From positions 1 to 20,161 of the forward strand of contig CAIXQV010000118.1 of the NCBI GenBank assembly GCA_903921605.1: DNA of 20,161 nucleotides, in the 5' to 3' direction. The stretch is from an uncultured Planctomycetaceae bacterium (GTDB lineage Bacteria; Planctomycetota; Planctomycetia; Planctomycetales; Planctomycetaceae). Made by a program: the position numbers and the translations under genes. Position 1 is the first letter of the stretch; each line of letters starts with the position of its first letter. The notes beneath the pieces were generated by a model. It was not told where the DNA came from. It saw only the letters and a program-made list of their open reading frames with translations, and ran no database searches. Shown in pieces: positions 16,480-20,161 of the stretch.

Positions 16480-17538
16480 TTGACAAGGATTCGTCAATGC
16501 CAATGGCTGATTCCAGCCATCATTTTGATTCTGGGCGTCAGCGGCTGCGTGCATCATCAGGCACCTCTGCCGTCAGGGTATCGGTCCGCGCAAACTCTTG
16601 ACGGGCGACCACTGCCGCCGGGACGAAACTACTGGGCAGCCTTCAGCAATCCATCACGCTTTAACGCGAGTGGTCTGTATCTCCTGCGTCCCTATCAACC
16701 GGGTCGAACGCCTCTCGTGCTCATTCATGGCCTGGCATCTGATGCATTCACATGGGAACAAATCGTAGCAACTCTGGAATCTGATCCGACGATTGCTTCC
16801 CGATACCAGATCTGGCTTTATCAGTACCCGACCGGGCTCTCGTACCTCCGAACAGCAGCCGATCTTCGCAGAGAACTGATGTCGACTCGAGAAATCATCG
16901 ATCCTCAAAAGCTTGACCCTGCGATCGATCAGACAGTCCTGGTGGGCCATAGCATGGGAGGACTGCTGGCGAAACTTCAGGTCAGCTATAGCGATGATAC
17001 TCTTTGGCGAGCAATCTCCGACGTCCCACTGAACGATGCACTTAATGCAGGTCCGATTCCAGATGACACGGTTTCCGCATTTCTGTTTCAACCCGTGCCT
17101 CATGTGAAACGAGTTGTCTACATGGCAACGCCACACCAGGGTTCGAACTGGACACAACAACCCCTCGGACGACTGGGGCGCTGGTTGATCAATGTCCCGG
17201 ACAGCACTCTGGTCGAATATCGCCGATTGATACGAGGCAATCCGGGCCTGTTTCGAAATCCGGGGCCGACACCGCCGACCAGTCTCGATCATTTGATCCC
17301 CGGAAATCCCGTGATCCGTTCCTCAAACTCTCTGAGATATTCAGACGCGGTCGTCACCCATTCAATTATCGGTACTGGCTATCAGTCACCAGACAGATTG
17401 ATTGGAGACGGTGTCGTTCCGATCATCAGTGCTCATCGCCCTGACGTCAGAACAGAACGACTTGTCAAAGCCACGCATTCCGGAATCCTGCAAAACGCAG
17501 AAGCTGCAGCCGAGCTAAAATGCATCCTCTTGCAGTGA
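16480..17538 (+). CDS. Alpha/beta-hydrolase (lipase-like) lipoprotein
   Basis: A 352-residue serine hydrolase. The N-terminus MTRIRQCQWLIPAIILILGVSGC is a lipoprotein signal with lipobox VSGC and Cys23. The start is an uncommon TTG at 16480: an in-frame TGA at 16462 excludes upstream extension, an AGGGGG lies about 9 bases before it, and no later Met would keep the signal. The core shows PLVLIHGLASDAFTW (oxyanion-hole region), the nucleophile elbow GHSMG with Ser158, a likely Asp310 in GDGVVP and His333 in THSG, giving a complete triad. MATPHQGS is typical of lipase/PGAP1-like esterases. It should act on an ester in the periplasm or at the outer membrane. It is 179 bp after the dehydrogenase gene and 91 bp before the amidohydrolase, so separate transcription is possible. 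The substrate is not known. Confidence 0.88.
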   Translation: MTRIRQCQWLIPAIILILGVSGCVHHQAPLPSGYRSAQTLDGRPLPPGRNYWAAFSNPSRFNASGLYLLRPYQPGRTPLVLIHGLASDAFTWEQIVATLESDPTIASRYQIWLYQYPTGLSYLRTAADLRRELMSTREIIDPQKLDPAIDQTVLVGHSMGGLLAKLQVSYSDDTLWRAISDVPLNDALNAGPIPDDTVSAFLFQPVPHVKRVVYMATPHQGSNWTQQPLGRLGRWLINVPDSTLVEYRRLIRGNPGLFRNPGPTPPTSLDHLIPGNPVIRSSNSLRYSDAVVTHSIIGTGYQSPDRLIGDGVVPIISAHRPDVRTERLVKATHSGILQNAEAAAELKCILLQ

Positions 17539-17559
17539 TCAGTCTGGATCACTCTGCAA
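17530..17559 (+). repeat. Stem-loop overlapping the hydrolase stop codon
   Basis: AGTGATC (17534-17540) pairs perfectly with GATCACT (17547-17553) around a 6-nt loop, and TTGC (17530-17533) with GCAA (17556-17559) extends it across a 2-nt bulge. The TGA stop (17536-17538) lies inside the left arm. No T-run follows, so it is more likely an mRNA 3'-end or stability element than a strong intrinsic terminator. Confidence 0.45.
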
Positions 17560-17592
17560 TTCTCCCGAATCGGCTACAACTCCGCTTTGAAC

Positions 17593-17605
17593 ACAGGACT
17601 CCTGT
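17593..17605. promoter_or_regulatory. 13-bp palindrome upstream of the amidohydrolase
   Basis: ACAGGA, C, TCCTGT: perfect 6-bp arms around one base, ending 24 bp before the ATG at 17630. The position suits a repressor operator or an mRNA hairpin near the start. Chance occurrence is possible. Confidence 0.25.
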
Positions 17606-17629
17606 TGTTTCTCCGCTGAAAGTTGTGCC

Positions 17630-18592
17630 ATGCCGAACTCCAGTATTCCTCGTCGGACATTTCTCGGTGCCAGCCTGAGTATCGCTGCTGCAACGGCGAC
17701 ACACAGCGTTCTGGCAAATTCGCTGGATCAGCCCGACGATCTGGAGATCATTGACTGCCATACGCATTTTTATGACCCGACGCGTCCTGAAGGGGTCCCA
17801 TGGCCATCTCCGGGTTCGTCGCTGTATCGAACCGTACTTCCTAAACATCTGCGGGAATTGAAGCAGTATCGCAAAATCACTGGTACTGTGATCGTCGAAG
17901 CAAGCCCTCTGGTTGAAGACAACGCCTGGCTGCTGGATCTGGCCAAAGAAGATCCATTTATCGTTGGCATCGTCGGAAATCTGATGCCGGGGAAAGATGA
18001 GTTCGCAGGACACCTTGATCGCTTCGCCAGTAATCCTCTGTTCCGTGGCATTCGGGTTTCTTCGAAAACAGTGACTGACCTGCTGAACTCTGCATCACTG
18101 GATGATCTCAAAAAGATGCTCGACAATGATCTGTCATTGGATGTTAACGGAGGCCCTGATACTCCCGGCATCGTGGCACAACTGGCCGAAAAACTTCCCG
18201 CACTCAGAATTGTTCAGAACCACATCGGCAATGTACGCATTACGGCCGATCCTCCACCTGCCGACTGGAAAGCTGGAATCGAGGCAGCAGCGAAGTACGC
18301 CAATGTTTTCTGCAAGATTTCAGCACTGGTTGAAGGAGCATCACGCGATGGACAAAAGGCTCCTGCGGAAATGAGCTTCTATAAGCCCTACATCGATGTT
18401 GTCTGGAACGCCTTTGGTGATGATCGTGTGATTTACGGAAGCAACTGGCCGGTCTCCGAGAATGCCGCCGACTACGAAACGCTGCAGAGAATCGTCATGG
18501 AATATGCGGCTGAACGTGGCGACGAGGCGACCGCAAAGTTCTGTTCAAAGAACGCGGCTCGTGCCTACAAGTGGATCTCTTCCGAAGCATAA
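17630..18592 (+). CDS. Tat-exported amidohydrolase-fold metal-dependent hydrolase
   Basis: A 320-residue TIM-barrel protein of the amidohydrolase-2 / COG3618 type. The N-terminus has a twin-arginine motif, IPRRTFLG, followed by an Ala-rich segment ending near HSVLA, so it is probably folded in the cytoplasm with its metal and exported. Metal-binding residues visible are His44 and His46 in DCHTHF and His198 in QNHIGN. The last signature, usually GSDWP, reads YGSNWPVS with Asn272 in place of the catalytic Asp; related sequences with GSN variants exist, so activity may persist or be altered. Family members act on lactones and decarboxylate or hydrolyse small compounds. A 13-bp palindrome ACAGGA-C-TCCTGT (17593-17605) lies 24 bp upstream. 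The PQQ-like gene starts 124 bp later. The substrate is not predictable. Confidence 0.88.
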   Translation: MPNSSIPRRTFLGASLSIAAATATHSVLANSLDQPDDLEIIDCHTHFYDPTRPEGVPWPSPGSSLYRTVLPKHLRELKQYRKITGTVIVEASPLVEDNAWLLDLAKEDPFIVGIVGNLMPGKDEFAGHLDRFASNPLFRGIRVSSKTVTDLLNSASLDDLKKMLDNDLSLDVNGGPDTPGIVAQLAEKLPALRIVQNHIGNVRITADPPPADWKAGIEAAAKYANVFCKISALVEGASRDGQKAPAEMSFYKPYIDVVWNAFGDDRVIYGSNWPVSENAADYETLQRIVMEYAAERGDEATAKFCSKNAARAYKWISSEA

Positions 18593-18716
18593 CCTCAAGC
18601 CCGGTCATGCAATCTTCCTTCCGGCCGGTTATGCTGATCACTCCCAAACCCGATTCCATATCGATCTGAAACGATCAACGTCAGATCGAATTCAGCTCTT
18701 GTGTCAGGAAGTTTGC

Positions 18717-20000
18717 ATGCTTCGCTATGGTATTGTTGTGTATTTGATCTGCATGACCTTTCCGTCGGTCAGTGCAGCGGCGGATTGGCGACAGTTTCGT
18801 GGGCCAAATGCCAGCGGAGTGACCAATGACGCGAACGCACCAACCAATTGGAGCGAGAATGAAAACTTGCTGTGGCAAACGGACATCCCAGGCGCTGGCT
18901 GGTCCAGCCCGATCGTGATCGGCGACAAACTTTTCTTGACGACTGCGGTGACCGACGGACCACAAAACCCGACGAGCGATTATCGCTGGGAGGTCCTGTG
19001 TCTGGACTCGAAATCTGGAAAAGTGCTGTGGACAAAAACGGCTCTTGAAGGCAAACCTCGCCTGGAGACTCATCGGGACAACACCTATGCATCTGAAACA
19101 CCGGTCAGTGATGGGAAGTATGTCGTCGCTTACTTTGGCATGATGGGAATGTTCTGCTACGACCTCGACGGAACACTGATCTGGAAAAAAGACCTGGGGC
19201 TTCATCCGATGGCTCAGGATTGGGGAACATCGAGTTCGCCAACCATCCTTGATGGTAAAGTCTTCGTTCAGGTCGACAACGAAGAGGCTTCCTTTGTCGT
19301 CGCGATCGATATCAGCACTGGCGATGAAGTCTGGCGACAAGCTCGCGATGAGCGGTCAAACTGGGGATCGGCGATCATCTGGGAAAACAGTCATCGCAGA
19401 GAACTCGTCACCGGCGGCGCGAAGGTAAGATCGTATGATCCCAACACAGGCAACTTGCTGTGGCAGGTCGACATTGGCAACGGCGGACTCAACGCGACCC
19501 CAACAGCCAGCGGCGATTTGCTGGTCGTGGGACGCAGCGGTCGTGGCGGCACCAGTTTTTATGCGATCAAGAGTGGTACCGACGAACAATTGTCCTCGGC
19601 TCTTAGTGGTGATTCAGCGTCTCTGGTTGCATGGAACACGGGCGAATTTGGCCCGAACCGAGCATCGCCATTGATCGTTGACGGAATGATTTATCTGCTC
19701 GACGGACGAGGCGGCAAAGCCACGATCGTGGATTCAGCGACGGGGCTCCTCGTGACGCAGGGCCGTATTCCGGAAGCGGGGGAATTCTGGGCTTCGCCAT
19801 GGTCGAATCAAGGCAAGATCTATTGTCTCGACGCCAGTGGGCAGACCTTCGTAATGCAGTCCGGTCGAACGCTCGATGTGGTCGCAAAGAATGTATTGCC
19901 TGTGACTGATAAGGTTCGATTCTGGTCAACACCCGCTTTGGCCGACGGAACGCTGTTTATCCGCTCGAGTAAAACTCTCTACGCGATCGGAAGCAAGTGA
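18717..20000 (+). CDS. PQQ-like beta-propeller repeat protein, exported
   Basis: A 427-residue protein with PQQ/BamB-like propeller repeats. The ATG at 18717 is preferred because AGGAAG sits about 6 bases upstream and it begins a Sec signal, MLRYGIVVYLICMTFPSVSA, with cleavage near SAAAD. An in-frame start far upstream would overlap the amidohydrolase end. The mature protein begins DWRQFRGPNASGV, a planctomycete hallmark, followed by blades such as WSSPIVIGDKLFLTTAV, YDLDGTLIWKKDLG, AIDISTGDEVW and YDPNTGNLLWQVDIG. PQQ cofactor ligands of true dehydrogenases are not evident, so a binding or scaffolding role is as likely as catalysis. It follows the amidohydrolase by 124 bp in the same direction and may share its transcript. 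The fold is secure; the function is not. Confidence 0.9.
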   Translation: MLRYGIVVYLICMTFPSVSAAADWRQFRGPNASGVTNDANAPTNWSENENLLWQTDIPGAGWSSPIVIGDKLFLTTAVTDGPQNPTSDYRWEVLCLDSKSGKVLWTKTALEGKPRLETHRDNTYASETPVSDGKYVVAYFGMMGMFCYDLDGTLIWKKDLGLHPMAQDWGTSSSPTILDGKVFVQVDNEEASFVVAIDISTGDEVWRQARDERSNWGSAIIWENSHRRELVTGGAKVRSYDPNTGNLLWQVDIGNGGLNATPTASGDLLVVGRSGRGGTSFYAIKSGTDEQLSSALSGDSASLVAWNTGEFGPNRASPLIVDGMIYLLDGRGGKATIVDSATGLLVTQGRIPEAGEFWASPWSNQGKIYCLDASGQTFVMQSGRTLDVVAKNVLPVTDKVRFWSTPALADGTLFIRSSKTLYAIGSK

Positions 20001-20161
20001 TCGCATCCTCAGTATGAGGAAGCTGCTAAGCAGAATGAAGACATTGCGGAGATAGTTTGCGTGAAATAAACCCGATTGTCTTACGGCAGATTCATTACGA
20101 TTTACGGTATTCTTCCCAGCTCTGGGCGGGAAGTGCGTCAGTCTGACCGCGGCGTCTTGAA
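20001..20161. other. Non-coding tail with hairpin after the PQQ-like gene
   Basis: TCCTCA (20006-20011) and TGAGGA (20015-20020) form a perfect 6-bp stem with a GTA loop immediately after the stop. No T-run follows. Further on, GTCAG/CTGAC (20137-20147) forms an 11-bp palindrome. I see no gene beginning before the right edge. Confidence 0.4.

Noticed and set aside
18462..18716. N-terminal extension of the PQQ-like gene overlapping the amidohydrolase
   Set aside because: The added residues are the out-of-frame reading of the amidohydrolase end and lack any domain; a good ribosome-binding site and signal peptide start at 18717.
1..20161. CRISPR array, insertion sequence, prophage or defence island
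   Set aside because: No regularly spaced repeats, no transposase, integrase or phage genes, and all recognisable genes are housekeeping, transport or envelope genes.

Overview
The window reads as a chromosomal segment of a planctomycete (phylum Planctomycetota, probably class Planctomycetia). The strongest indicators are a large secreted protein with the PVC-type dehydrogenase propeller, HEAT repeats and the Pirellula/Verrucomicrobium-type c-haem domain, a PQQ-like propeller protein that begins in the way typical of planctomycetes, a protein with a PEP-CTERM-like tail, moderately high GC, weak Shine-Dalgarno sequences and long non-coding gaps. I see no phage, transposon, CRISPR array, rRNA or tRNA. 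All genes but one are on the + strand.

Layout. (1) 1-405: PAS-domain protein, possibly cut by the left edge. (2) 429-530: a spacer packed with inverted repeats. (3) 607-5490: a two-gene RND efflux unit, a lipoprotein membrane fusion protein followed by an AcrB-type permease that carries a canonical EF-hand loop. No outer-membrane TolC gene is adjacent. (4) 5491-6081: a 591-bp gap rich in perfect inverted repeats. (5) 6082-9428: hpf, a nitrogen-PTS-like EIIA, HPr and Enzyme I. No sugar permease (EIIB/EIIC) is present, so this is most simply a regulatory phosphorelay grouped with ribosome hibernation. (6) 9429-9994: a 566-bp gap ending in a tetraloop hairpin just before an RNase E/G gene (9995-11566), which ends in a textbook intrinsic terminator. 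(7) 11757-12440, minus strand: an anchored extracellular protein with a PEP-CTERM-like tail, convergent with the RNase gene. (8) 12821-20000: four envelope or periplasmic proteins, namely the PVC dehydrogenase/cytochrome, an alpha/beta-hydrolase lipoprotein, a Tat-exported amidohydrolase and a PQQ-like propeller protein. (9) 20001-20161: non-coding up to the right edge.

How the genes may work together. The PTS proteins form a chain from PEP to Enzyme I (His191) to HPr (His20) to EIIA (His69), which could report carbon or nitrogen state. HPF dimerises or silences ribosomes and RNase E/G turns over RNA, so the 6.0-11.6 kb block looks like a post-transcriptional and growth-state module. The 12.8-20 kb block looks like extracytoplasmic catabolism with a separately transcribed gene each time; a shared substrate is not evident from the sequence.

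I did not find a clearly new defence or mobile system. The items most worth checking are the EF-hand inserted in the RND permease, the inverted-repeat-dense leaders upstream of the RND operon and hpf, and a possible promoter plus attenuator in front of the EIIA gene.
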